The position numbers were made by a program, and so were the translations under genes. This document shows positions 1 through 9,500 of a stretch of 64,000 bases of DNA, one piece after another. The notes under the pieces are model-generated. The model saw nothing but the letters and a program-made list of their open reading frames with translations, was not told the origin of the DNA and did not search any database. The stretch comes from Nostoc foliaceum FACHB-393 (GTDB lineage: Bacteria; Cyanobacteriota; Cyanobacteriia; Cyanobacteriales; Nostocaceae). Each line of letters starts with the position of its first letter. Positions within the stretch are counted from its first letter, which is position 1. The DNA lies in assembly GCF_014698505.1 (NCBI RefSeq), contig NZ_JACJTD010000014.1:62001-126000 (forward strand), in the 5' to 3' direction.

Positions 1-399
1 GTTTAATGGCGTAGTCAAAACTGTCTGCTGGGCACTAAGAGATTGTCCTAAATGATTTACCCAACCTTCTAAAAATTCTATGGATTGAGAGTCAGCCGCC
101 GCGATTCCCTTAACCAAATCAACCATTGACATCTGGCATAATTGGGTAGGTTCAATTGCGATCGCTACAAAATTCCATTGGCTTTGTGCTATTACTTCCG
201 GTAACAAGACTTCACCAGCGTTGACATGAAACAAATAGCGGCGATGCTCCTTTAGTAAGCTGTTATTAACTCTAGTGGCAAACACCGCCAATGTTCCAGA
301 CTGCACTATCCAGAATGTTTCTGAGTCATTCAACAGTACTGGTTCGTTTGCTTGGAGGGAGTACAGTTTAAAAGAAGAATTCACCTGCGGGCTACTCAT
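1..399 (-). CDS. NHLP-type lanthipeptide export ABC transporter, second subunit (N-terminal part)
   Basis: Reading leftward from ATG at 399, the frame MSSPQVNSSFKLYSLQANEP stays open to the window edge (133 codons), so the C-terminus lies outside. The visible part has the look of the N-terminal extension of the second NHLM/NHLP bacteriocin-system ABC subunit: a cyclic-nucleotide-binding-like beta fold (LLNDSETFWIVQSGTLAVF, then HRRYLFHVNAGEVLLPE). The membrane and ATPase domains would follow outside the window. It starts 7 bases after the stop of the peptidase/ABC gene and is therefore the third gene of the exporter operon. The assignment rests on this context and on the N-terminal pattern only, because no ATPase motif is visible. 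Confidence 0.7.
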   Translation of the reverse strand, partial: MSSPQVNSSFKLYSLQANEPVLLNDSETFWIVQSGTLAVFATRVNNSLLKEHRRYLFHVNAGEVLLPEVIAQSQWNFVAIAIEPTQLCQMSMVDLVKGIAAADSQSIEFLEGWVNHLGQSLSAQQTVLTTPLN

Positions 400-406
400 T
401 ACTCAA

Positions 407-2629
407 CTATGCCTCTGCCGCGTGAAGTAAGCGAACATAAGTTCCGCCTTGCTGCCATAATTCCTCATGGGTGCCACGCTGCACGATTTTACCTTGCTCT
501 AGCACAATAATTTCATGGCAATCACGAATTGTGCTGAGGCGGTGGGCTACTACAATACACGAACAACCACGCTGTTGCAAGTTGCGGTTAATAATCAACT
601 CCGTTTCTGCATCTAGGGCGCTGGTTGCTTCATCCAATACTAAAACTGTGGGATTTCTCACTAAAGCGCGGGCAATTTCTAAACGCTGGCGTTGTCCACC
701 ACTAATATTCATACCGCCTTCAATCAACTCAAAGTCATATTTCCCAGGCATAGATGCGATCGCATCATGAATCGCTGCGTCTTGGCAAGCCTGCACCAAA
801 TCAACTTCTGGTACAGTTGAATCCCAAAGAGTAATGTTTTCTCGGATAGTGCCGGCAAATAAAAAGATATCTTGTTCAACCATTGCCAACCAGTTAGCCA
901 GAACAGAACGCTTAATTTGCGATCGCTCTACACCATCAAAGCAGATTTCCCCATCCCACGGTTGATAAAGCCCACAAATTAATTTAGCAACTGTGGATTT
1001 ACCAGAACCACTTCCCCCCACAAGCGCTATTCTCTGCCCTGGCTTGACAGTCAAGCTCAAATTCTCAATCAAAGGAGATTCTACACGACTGTACCCAAAG
1101 GTGACATTCCGTAACTCAACATGACCCTGTAATTGCCAGAGAGATGAGAAAGTAATTTCTCCCCCTGCTCCCCCTGCTCCCCCTGCCTCCCCTGCTCTCC
1201 ACTCCCCCTCGACTTCCAAATCAACGGGATTTTGCAATACATCATCAAGCCGATTTAAATCAGCTTCTAAATCTTGGAGTGTACTGCCGAAATTAACGAG
1301 GCTATTAACTGGTTCTAAGAAGCTCAGTGTTAAACTTTGGTAGGCAACCAGCATTCCAATACTAAGATTGCCATTCATTACTTGTAAACCACCAACTAGC
1401 AGAATAGAAGCTGTGGTTAGGGCTGTCAAAATTGTGGGTAATGTGGTGAGAATTTGAGTTTGTAAGCCTAATTGTTGCTGGGCGTTCATGGCTTTAGCGT
1501 AATAACCCGCAAACCGAGCAAATAAGTCTGACTCCAGCCCAGAAGCTTTGATGGTTTCTATCGTTTGGATGCCACTAACCGTTACTCCGCCCACTTTGCC
1601 ATATTCCTGAGCTAGGCGCATATTTGTATCTACACGAGTTTGCGATAAAAATAGGAGGGCGAGAATGTTGATTAAAGCAAAACCAACTGCGATCGCACTC
1701 AGCAATTGGTCATACTGAATCATAATCAGCAAGTAAAAGACCATCATCACCGCGTCAATTACTGTAGTTGCCAAAGGCCCCGAAAGTACTTCTGCCACGC
1801 GGTCATTCAGTTGCACCCGGCTACTAATTTCCCCAGCAAACCGTTGGTCATAAAACCCAATGGGCAATCGTAGGATATGCCAGAGAAATAGTCCTGATGT
1901 GCTGACTGACAACTTAACCATCAATCGCCGCAGGTAGGTAAGCCGTAATCTGGCAAGGAATGCCCGTAATAAAGTAGTTAACAGCATTCCTAACAGCAAA
2001 GGTCGTAACCAATCTTGCCGATCTTGGATTAAAATCTCATCGATAAATACCTGAGCAAAGGCTGGTACAGCTAACCGAGGCAGTGTTAGCAACAACCCAG
2101 CTAGCAAGCAAAATAAGATAGTAACTCGTGAGTTTTGCAAGCGGCTATTTAAAGCAGAAACAATGTGATTTTTTTTGCCTCCCTTCTGAAAGTCTGCTCC
2201 TGGTTCCATTGTCAGCACAACACCCGTGTATGCGCGATCAAACTCTTCCCAACTCACTGTTCTCCGACCATTGGCAGGATCGTTGAGGTAGACGCGTTTT
2301 TTGCTATATCCTTCTACCACGAGAAAATGGTTAAAATTCCAAAAGGCAATGTAGGGAAGACGGGTAGTTTTTACATTTTCTAGAGACAGTTTTAAACCTT
2401 TAGCATTGAGTCCATAGTTTTTGGCAGCTTTGAGAATATTAAAAGCTTTACTCCCATCCCGCGAAACACCACATTCTTCACGCAGTTTAGCCAGTGGTAC
2501 AATCCGGCCGTAATAGCTAAGAATTATTCCTAAAGCAGCCGCACCACATTCGACCGCTTCCATTTGCAAGAGTGTAGAAGTGCGAACACGATTTGGTTTA
2601 ATTTGTGAAAAAAGACGGAAAGCGGCCAT
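407..2629 (-). CDS. Peptidase C39-containing ABC exporter of the NHLP lanthipeptide system
   Basis: This 740-residue protein should cut the leader after the Gly-Gly site and export the modified peptide across the inner membrane. The N-terminal C39 cysteine protease domain (about 1-145) shows Cys28 in MEAVECGAAA, His101 in NHFLVVEGY and Asp117 in LNDPANG. A six-helix ABC transmembrane domain spans about 165-450. The ATPase domain has Walker A GGSGSGKST (538-546), the signature SGGQRQRLEIARAL and Walker B VLVLDEATSALD. It lies downstream of the membrane fusion protein gene (162-base gap) and directly upstream of the second ABC subunit gene. A Gly/Ala-rich linker (about 480-491) is encoded by a C-rich tandem repeat and looks like an inserted low-complexity sequence. 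The precursor leaders at 10.4-11.2 kb end in SVSGG, which fits this protease. Confidence 0.95.
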   Translation of the reverse strand: MAAFRLFSQIKPNRVRTSTLLQMEAVECGAAALGIILSYYGRIVPLAKLREECGVSRDGSKAFNILKAAKNYGLNAKGLKLSLENVKTTRLPYIAFWNFNHFLVVEGYSKKRVYLNDPANGRRTVSWEEFDRAYTGVVLTMEPGADFQKGGKKNHIVSALNSRLQNSRVTILFCLLAGLLLTLPRLAVPAFAQVFIDEILIQDRQDWLRPLLLGMLLTTLLRAFLARLRLTYLRRLMVKLSVSTSGLFLWHILRLPIGFYDQRFAGEISSRVQLNDRVAEVLSGPLATTVIDAVMMVFYLLIMIQYDQLLSAIAVGFALINILALLFLSQTRVDTNMRLAQEYGKVGGVTVSGIQTIETIKASGLESDLFARFAGYYAKAMNAQQQLGLQTQILTTLPTILTALTTASILLVGGLQVMNGNLSIGMLVAYQSLTLSFLEPVNSLVNFGSTLQDLEADLNRLDDVLQNPVDLEVEGEWRAGEAGGAGGAGGEITFSSLWQLQGHVELRNVTFGYSRVESPLIENLSLTVKPGQRIALVGGSGSGKSTVAKLICGLYQPWDGEICFDGVERSQIKRSVLANWLAMVEQDIFLFAGTIRENITLWDSTVPEVDLVQACQDAAIHDAIASMPGKYDFELIEGGMNISGGQRQRLEIARALVRNPTVLVLDEATSALDAETELIINRNLQQRGCSCIVVAHRLSTIRDCHEIIVLEQGKIVQRGTHEELWQQGGTYVRLLHAAEA
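1161..1200. repeat. C-rich low-complexity tandem repeat inside the exporter gene
   Basis: Units of CCCCCTGCTC repeat about four times with small changes. On the minus strand they encode the Gly/Ala/Glu-rich linker between the membrane and ATPase domains of the exporter. The same sequence style is common between Nostoc genes, and comparable stretches lie within the genes at 16.05 kb and 29.55 kb. Confidence 0.8.
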
Positions 2630-2711
2630 TTTAAACTTTGATTTCTAATTGAGAATTTTAAATATTCTTATACCAATTCAATTAATGATTGCAACACATC
2701 CTTGGGTAAAG

Positions 2712-2739
2712 GTAGAGACGCGATGAATCGCGTCTCTAC
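2712..2739. repeat. Dispersed hairpin repeat (GTAGAGACGCGAT type)
   Basis: GTAGAGACGCGAT, two bases, then its exact complement ATCGCGTCTCTAC form a 13-bp hairpin. Related hairpins occur at 26492-26517 and 28217-28236, where they form the centres of longer MITE-like elements. This copy lies between the fusion protein and exporter genes of one operon. Confidence 0.85.
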
Positions 2740-2791
2740 AAATGGTCTATTTGTCGCATTCTTTTTTCAAATTAGTATTACTTCTGCCTCC

Positions 2792-4231
2792 TTAATAAAT
2801 TCCCGTCCAAGAGCGCAACATAGGAATAATATAAGAAATCGGTGCTTTTTCTCCAACTTTTACTTGAACAGAGGTAGTTGTGCCAGAGGATATTTTTAAA
2901 GCTGGGCCATCGGAGGATGACCATTTGTAGCCACTGACTGATGTAGAGTTTTCTTGGAGGTGGACAAAAGCTTGCACCTGGCCTTCACCTTTAGCGGCAA
3001 GGCTGGCGGCCATTTCTTTGTTACCAACGATCGCTGTAATATCTTGTGTACTTACCGGAAATGAAGAAATATCTGCGATCGTTCCGACAATACCACCTTC
3101 GCGTTCACGTTTGGCAAAACTGGGAGTCACCTGTACAGCCATCCCCGGCTTGATTTGCTTACCATCTTTATTCGCAAAGTAAACAAGACTCATAAGTTTT
3201 GAATTTGGCTGTTCAGCTTCAATTGAACCTAAGCGACTACCCAGATTCATCATTTGTCCAGGGACAGCGCTCAGTTCGAGAATGTGACCATTATATTTGC
3301 TAATTATTCTACTATCTTGAGATAGTTGTAATTCTAATTGGGCAATTCGCCGCTTTACTTCCCGAATTTGATTGGTTTTATCAATTGATTGCTTTAAGTC
3401 TTGTTCGCGTAGTTTAGTATTTTGAGTATTAATATCTTTAATTTTGGTTTTTATTTCGTCAATTCTGTTGAGATTTTCTAGATATTCTCGTTGGGTAGTA
3501 GTTTCTTGGATTTCCAGATCCTTTAGTTGCACATCAATATTCGACAGTTCACTTTGAGTATTAAAATATTCTTGTTCAGCTTGCACCAGCATATCTTGGC
3601 TGATGACATGCTGCTCAAAAAGTTGACGACGATTATCAACCCGTCCTTTGAGAGTTTTGAGTAAGTAATTAATTTGTTGTTTGCGGGAATTAATACTTTG
3701 ACGTTTTTGAGCGATCGCTCTCAATGTTTGATCGCGTAACTTTGGCGCATCTTGCTCTCGGCGCAGATTATTTTCCAGATCCAGTTTTTGCTGTCCAAGA
3801 GTAATGATTTGTTGGTCAATCAGCAGCTTTTGTAACCTGTCAGTCTCTTGATTTTGGGTTTGCAATTGTTGCAACTTTACTTGCTCTTGCTGTAATTGCT
3901 GCTTTAGCGCTGATTGGTCGATTATCCCTAGTACATCACCTTGTTTAATAATATCTCCTGGCTTTACCTTCAGAGTTAGTAATGGGCCAGAACTGGGTGC
4001 TTGAAATTCCACAACATGGTGCGGTTTAATCAATATACCTTGGCCTGTCACCGTGAGAGGAATTCTGCCAAACACACTCCAAACGCCAGCTACAGCAACC
4101 ACAAAACTCAAAGTACATAGAGTCAACCAAGCTTGAGGCTTGACTACATTTATCGCTTGATCCAGTTGTTCTGGTGAAGATAAGCGCTCAAGAGCTTCTT
4201 GACGGAAAATGTGGCTGTGTTTTAGTTGCAT
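2792..4231 (-). CDS. NHLP-system HlyD-type membrane fusion protein
   Basis: This 479-residue periplasmic adaptor of the lanthipeptide exporter would link the inner-membrane ABC subunits to an outer-membrane channel. There is a cytoplasmic N-terminus, one transmembrane segment (about residues 36-56, WLTLCTLSFVVAVAGVW), a biotinyl-lipoyl-like half motif (VEFQAPSSGPLLTLKVKPGD), a long Gln/Lys-rich coiled coil (about 110-300), a second lipoyl half (ISKYNGHILELSAVPGQMM) and a beta-barrel C-terminus. It is the first gene of the exporter operon. The start at 4231 has AAAAGGAG just upstream, and a promoter of the shared CTCCCC type lies at 4284-4316. Confidence 0.92.
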   Translation of the reverse strand: MQLKHSHIFRQEALERLSSPEQLDQAINVVKPQAWLTLCTLSFVVAVAGVWSVFGRIPLTVTGQGILIKPHHVVEFQAPSSGPLLTLKVKPGDIIKQGDVLGIIDQSALKQQLQQEQVKLQQLQTQNQETDRLQKLLIDQQIITLGQQKLDLENNLRREQDAPKLRDQTLRAIAQKRQSINSRKQQINYLLKTLKGRVDNRRQLFEQHVISQDMLVQAEQEYFNTQSELSNIDVQLKDLEIQETTTQREYLENLNRIDEIKTKIKDINTQNTKLREQDLKQSIDKTNQIREVKRRIAQLELQLSQDSRIISKYNGHILELSAVPGQMMNLGSRLGSIEAEQPNSKLMSLVYFANKDGKQIKPGMAVQVTPSFAKREREGGIVGTIADISSFPVSTQDITAIVGNKEMAASLAAKGEGQVQAFVHLQENSTSVSGYKWSSSDGPALKISSGTTTSVQVKVGEKAPISYIIPMLRSWTGIY

Positions 4232-4272
4232 TGTTCTCCTTTTTCCTGAGAGCGCCTAGAGCTTCAAGTTTT

Positions 4273-4479
4273 CTAGACTTCTAAGATTAAAGTGTGATCG
4301 GGGAGAACTAGGGGAGAAATCAGGGAAGCGATCGCCATACTGATGACGCAAGTCCCGTGACACTGCTTGCAGCACCTCTGGATCATGCTGGGAATCAAAC
4401 CCAAGCTTAATGCTTGCTTTCCAAGTTTTTCGGTTGGTTCCTCTAGACTCAGTTGGTCATGAAATACGTGTTCAGCCAT
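4273..4479 (-). CDS. Possible small Cys-containing peptide, unassigned
   Basis: This frame encodes 68 residues with a good ribosome binding site (GGGAGAT, 8 bases before ATG). The N-terminal part is acidic (LSLEEPTEK). The middle has clustered cysteines (RCCKQCHGTC) and is followed by a hydrophobic stretch. I do not recognise it. Its place, just upstream of the lanthipeptide exporter, would suit a peptide substrate, but there is no double-glycine site. Its last 15 codons overlap the conserved exporter promoter, so the real product may be shorter or the frame may be a decayed remnant. Confidence 0.35.
   Translation of the reverse strand: MAEHVFHDQLSLEEPTEKLGKQALSLGLIPSMIQRCCKQCHGTCVISMAIASLISPLVLPDHTLILEV
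4284..4316 (-). promoter_or_regulatory. Shared CTCCCC direct-repeat promoter, exporter operon
   Basis: On the minus strand: CTCCCC (4316-4311), TAGTT, CTCCCC (4305-4300), ten bases, TAATCT (4289-4284). The two hexamers are 11 bp apart, one helical turn. The second sits where a -35 box would be relative to the TAATCT -10 box. The predicted transcript starts about 45 bases upstream of the fusion protein ATG. The same layout recurs at 10736, 11248, 17732 and 19020. Confidence 0.7.
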
Positions 4480-4806
4480 ATTTGTTCATCTCCCTGCACT
4501 TTATTGAACTCTGGAAGAAGGTTCAACACCAATATTGCACTAATCAGCTTTAGGTGATTCACCATGTTTCATTTATTAGAAAATATCCGATTTAGGTTAA
4601 GAATAAAACTATACCAATTTAAGGGCAGAGTTTACACTTACCTCTTTCGATAGATTTTTTACTTAAGTGTCTTAACTGTCTTAACTGTCCTTGTGTCACT
4701 TTTTCAGCCATGCTAAGTTTCGGGGTGAAATGAGCAACTATGCAGAAAGTTACGCTCTAATTTCAAGTCTTAAACATAGAAATTCCCAAAACTAAGGTAA
4801 TAACAA
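4480..4806. other. Divergent intergenic region with 9-bp tandem repeats
   Basis: This 327-base AT-rich spacer lies between the leftward small frame and the rightward acyltransferase gene. At 4662-4688 three 9-bp units occur in a row, CTTAAGTGT, CTTAACTGT and CTTAACTGT, with a weaker fourth (CCTTGTGTC). They could be an operator for the acyltransferase gene, whose start lies about 120 bases away. No gene is seen here. Confidence 0.5.
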
Positions 4807-6345
4807 ATGGCAACACCTAACCAAGAACTTTATCCGGTTATCTTAATACATGGAATATCAGGATCTAGGCTCATCTCAAAACAAACAGTATTTCCAATAG
4901 AACCGCCACCAATCTCGAAAGTAGAAGAAGAATATCCAATTTGGCTGAATTTATTGATGAGTTCACGACCAGCACGACCAATACCAAATGACGATGCAGA
5001 AATTAACAGCAACCCTGAAAAAGTAACTTTAAAAACACTTGGATGGAATCTACCAGATGCTACAATTTCTTCTAGGACTGTCTCGATTACTCCGGCTCCG
5101 TGGTGGAAAACACAAATGACATTAGGGGTTGATGGTATAACCGCCTCCAATGACGAGGATAATCATCCTGTAGAGGGATTTAAAGCAATTGAGAGGATAG
5201 CTCCAGATACAGAGCCTGATTTTGACCCTGAGACTGGCAAAGACAATCGATATTTTGCCGCTTTAATTGAGAAGTTAGTAGAACAAGGATATGTGAAGAA
5301 TGAAAATAATAATCAAGGTAACTTGGTAGCTTTTCCATATGATTGGCGAGTATCACCAAAAGGTCTGAACGAAAAGTATGACTACTTTAATAAGCTCAAA
5401 AATGAAATACAAAAGCAACGCGAATATAACCAAAAACGTGTAGTGATAATAGCTCATAGTATGGGAAATCGAGTTACGCAGTATTTTCTACAGTGGGTTA
5501 AAAATAAAAAGGAGTTAGGGGAACAGTGGATACATGAAAATATAGAACGATATATAGCAGTTAGTCCACCGTGGCTTGGCGGCCCTTTAGCAATTCGTTT
5601 TCTAGGATCAGATGATCCAATAGTATTAGGAAAGGCAGCAATAAAGGATCTTAAATCAGTAATACAAAGCTATTCGAGTGTTCCTTGGCTATTGCCCATA
5701 ACAAAAGCGCCACAGGCATTTTTGAACACTGAACATTTTGCGTTTGTCAAAGAGAACAGCAAAGCTCCATCAACAATCAATAACTTTCAGCCAAAAACAA
5801 TCCAAGATATATTAACAGATGGAGGAGCCGAACAAACTACACTGAAATATCAGCAGGAGCATTATCAAAACGATAATTTGATACGTAGTATTGTGGACGG
5901 CGACGGGGGTAAGCTGGTAGAGTGCCCACCTGTTCAGAAATTAGATGTTATCTATGCATATGGCACACCTACACATGTCGGTGCATACTACATTTCTTCT
6001 GTAGAAGAGATAGACGGAGAACAAACAAAATCACTGAGAGTAGCAGCAGACCTGAACGACACAGGCGGAAACTTTCTTGTAAAAGAAGGAATAAGATTTG
6101 AAATAGAGGGTACTACAACACAACTGATAGATGGATCAACACATTCAGGAGATGGAATAGTTCCATACGGAAGCTTGACATATCACAAGCATTGGCAGAA
6201 AAACAAGTCGCTAAAAACCGAAATAGGAGATTACGGTTTTCAACTTAGCGATGCGGCTACATATCCAGGACATGAGGAAATTTTAAAGGTTAACGAAGGT
6301 ATTAATAAAATCCTGGAGTTGTTACGCAACGTGCATTTGGATTAA
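4807..6345 (+). CDS. LCAT/PDAT-like alpha/beta-hydrolase (putative acyltransferase or phospholipase)
   Basis: This 512-residue protein of the lecithin:cholesterol acyltransferase fold is predicted to move or release fatty acyl groups. Near the start, PVILIHGISGSRL matches the oxyanion-hole strand of the family. FPYDWRVSP followed by VVIIAHSMGNRVTQYFL supplies the nucleophilic serine (HSMGN). Near the C-terminus THSGDGIVPYGSL fits the family's GDGxVPxxSL histidine/aspartate region. No signal peptide is visible. It has no HIP1 octamer and is AT-rich with many AGA/ATA codons, unlike the LanM gene beside it, which may mean recent transfer. It lies between the lanthipeptide exporter and LanM, but on the opposite strand, so a tailoring role such as peptide lipidation is only a guess. 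Confidence 0.75.
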   Translation: MATPNQELYPVILIHGISGSRLISKQTVFPIEPPPISKVEEEYPIWLNLLMSSRPARPIPNDDAEINSNPEKVTLKTLGWNLPDATISSRTVSITPAPWWKTQMTLGVDGITASNDEDNHPVEGFKAIERIAPDTEPDFDPETGKDNRYFAALIEKLVEQGYVKNENNNQGNLVAFPYDWRVSPKGLNEKYDYFNKLKNEIQKQREYNQKRVVIIAHSMGNRVTQYFLQWVKNKKELGEQWIHENIERYIAVSPPWLGGPLAIRFLGSDDPIVLGKAAIKDLKSVIQSYSSVPWLLPITKAPQAFLNTEHFAFVKENSKAPSTINNFQPKTIQDILTDGGAEQTTLKYQQEHYQNDNLIRSIVDGDGGKLVECPPVQKLDVIYAYGTPTHVGAYYISSVEEIDGEQTKSLRVAADLNDTGGNFLVKEGIRFEIEGTTTQLIDGSTHSGDGIVPYGSLTYHKHWQKNKSLKTEIGDYGFQLSDAATYPGHEEILKVNEGINKILELLRNVHLD

Positions 6346-6396
6346 AGTTGGCGTAGATATAGCGGGGGGTAAATGAGCTTGGTAACATAATTAGGT

Positions 6397-6436
6397 AGTT
6401 TAAAAGCAGATGGTTAGTGCCATCTGCTTTTAAACT
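6397..6436. terminator. Strong bidirectional terminator
   Basis: A perfect 17-bp stem (6397-6413 with 6420-6436) closes a 6-base loop. It is flanked by A- and T-rich bases on both sides and lies between the convergent acyltransferase and LanM genes, so it can end both transcripts. Confidence 0.85.
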
Positions 6437-6521
6437 TTTATGAGAAAAACTTATTAGAAAAGTTAAAAAATCAATTATTTTTAACTTGGTCAAAAACTGT
6501 TTTTGGGTATGAACAACAAGC

Positions 6522-9500
6522 TCAATCCCACAACAATATTGAAGGCAAATTATTGTTAGCTAGACGCAGCAATTGATAACCAATTCCAGATATACCGGGT
6601 AAAAAGCCAGGATTAAATACAGAATTGGGTAAGTTGGGGAACAGTTGATAAGCTCCAGTTCGCTTGGCTCTAGCCACAACACTTGTTACATTCTGGTGAG
6701 CAATTTGATGCCAATCAGGACGGGAACAGATTTTTGCACCGACTAACAGCACTTCCGCTCGACCGAAGTTGCCACAGCATAAGTGATCGATCGCTTGTAA
6801 GCCAAAACTCTGAGTAGTTTGGAGAGCAATTTCTATTTCTTGTTGAATTTCCGGCGTTTCCACGATTCTCAAACTGCCTAAGCGTCCCAAACCAATGCCG
6901 GCTGCACCATGACACCACTTATTTGCAAAGTCAGGTTGTCCTGGTTGTCCCATTCTGCGGAAGTCTGGCCAGTTGGCAGTGGACGGGCAAAAGACGCTAC
7001 GTTCATACTCAATTCCTGCTAAACCTGCTTCTAAGAATTTGCCCTCTGAGGTGGCGGCATAAAGTCTGAGCAAGGCATAGGAAATGCCTGCGGCTCCATG
7101 AGAGAAGCCAGTTAAGGGCTTATCCCAATAAGTATGCCAAGCTTTGGGCGCACCGTTGTGGCTAACTTGACGGTTGATTAAATGTTGTCCACAGGCGATC
7201 GCTTTTTCTAATACGGTTGCTTCTCCTGTGGCTTGATGCAGGGATAATAACCCTAAAATTGCCCCAGCTGCTCCGCTCATAATATCCAAGTGTTCGTCGG
7301 CAGCAATTAGTTCTGGTGTCATCAACTCGGCTAATACTTGAGCGTCTGGCAACAGCGTTGCATCGTTGAGGAATTGACTAATTTTCACCAAGCTATAGAT
7401 CAGCGATCCTAAACCTGTTGCACCCCCAACGCCCATGAAACGAGCCATGCGTTCCCAAGTTTCTGGCTCAATGGTGTGGATTTGGCGACGCAGAGATTGC
7501 ACTGTCCTTAATGCTAAATCGCGGTAACGGGAATCACCAGTTACTTGACTCAGTGCAGCTAAAAACAAAGCAACTCCAGAGCGTCCGTCAGAGAGACAAT
7601 TATTCAATACTTGCAGTTGATATCGTTCGGCGCGAGGCACGAAGTCTAAGCCAATCCAGTTAACGCTGCCATCAGGATCAGAAATGGCTCTAGTTTCCAG
7701 TTGAGTGGCGATTTCTTTGGCTTCGGCAATAAATTGTTCCGAATTTAGCAACGGTAACGATTCGCCTTGCCATTGCCCACCTTGGCGGCTGGAGGTGGTT
7801 GCAATCTTGGCATCGAAGGAGCCTTGAATAATCGCTACTTGTCGAGCTAAGTCGGTTTCATCCAGAGATTGTAACTGGTTGAGCAGGTCTTGGTAACTGG
7901 ATTGCTTGAAGTAGTTGGGAATGGAAGAAGAACCGTTTAAACTCAGTTCATCAACCACCGCGCTAGCCGTGAAGAAGGGAATATCCAATTGTTCCATCGC
8001 TCGGAGTTCTGCGCTCAAAACAGGAAAGGCATTCGGTTTTTCCTGAGCAACTAGAAAAGCACGACTGAGAACATCGAGTTGAATACTGTAATCTACGCCG
8101 TGTTTGAGGTAATCGGGTGCTAAAGCTTTTTGGAGGATGATGCCATAAATCCGGGTGTTGCGGAAGATAAAGCGCACCTGCTGATTTTGCATAGCAGATA
8201 GCAAACTTTGGCCTGAAAGTAAGAAATCTTTGTGCGCCATCAGAAAGCGATACATCTGCTCAAATCCAGTGGTGATTTGTAGTTGATAATCGCTTGGAGA
8301 CAGAGCAACTCCATTCAAGAAGGGCACATTTTTCGTAATCGGCAAGGTTACAGGCTCAGACAACAGGTGCATATTATCTGTATTAATGTTCTGCCAGCGC
8401 GGGACTTTGCGGGGAGATAATCGGGGATCTGTGCTGCCTAGCCCGCTAATATCATAAGCGACACTGCGATCGCCACTAAAGTCCCAACGCGGTAAAAGTC
8501 CGGTGCGGAGTACGGAATCCCAAAATTGTCGTGTGGCGGTTGTTTCTACATCTTGGGTAAGTGGTGAGTCTTCAATGAGGTTCGGTTCATGGTGCAGCAG
8601 CGTTTCCATGTCAATCAGCACCAAATGTTCACCATTGGCAATTAAGTTTTCGTAATGGCAATCTGTTCCCCGCAAAGCATAAAGCACACACAACAACATC
8701 CCAGAACGCTGATAGAATCGTTTCGCAGCTGCTTCATCAACACAAGGCAACTGTTCAACATGTTCTACCCAACCGTAACCGTTGCGTTCTAGCACCTGAA
8801 TGACTTTAAAATCTAAAAGATTGCTGTGTTGATTGCACCAATCCAAAAATTGGTTAAAGACAACCTCTAATCCTAAATCTTTGGGTTTATAAACAAGTTT
8901 AAGTCCAGACTCAAAGGTAAGCGAAATCACCGTTCGTCCGCGTTTGTGTGCATCGGAAATGGATGTTTGAATTTCGGCAACTTTGTTTTGATAAAATGGG
9001 ATAATTCTTTCATCAAACATTTGTTGAATATCTGTCCTATCTGCAACTAAACGTTCGAGAAATTCAGCAGTGAACTCAACCCAAAAATTGACTGCTGTTG
9101 CCACTAACCGACCGAGAACTGGATACTTCTGGAAGAAGGTCAGCATTCCATCTTCTAGGAGTTGATTGACGAACTTGGTGTAATGAGTGTTATTATTTCC
9201 TGTCTCCAGTCCTAGTAAGCCGAGCAAGCTTTGACCAAAGGGACGCACCTGAGAAAATTCAAAATCTAATGTCTTTGTGCAAATTCCTGCTAATCGTTTC
9301 AGTAGACCACGTTCTAGAGAACTGTAAGCGTTGTGGGAAAGAATCGATAAGGGAAGACAATCTTGGGTAAACTGACTGTTGCAGCGAGTCAGTAATTGCT
9401 GTCTGGCTACTAAGATAGTAGGCAAAAGGATATCTTCAAAGGTGATCGGATTTTGTGAATCGATTGGTAGAAATACTTCAGTTGCAGAATTGAATCCTGT

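Noticed and set aside
2702-2899. Rightward 65-codon frame across the dispersed hairpin and the fusion protein gene end
   Set aside because: It mostly overlaps a real gene on the other strand and includes a repeat; composition is not protein-like.
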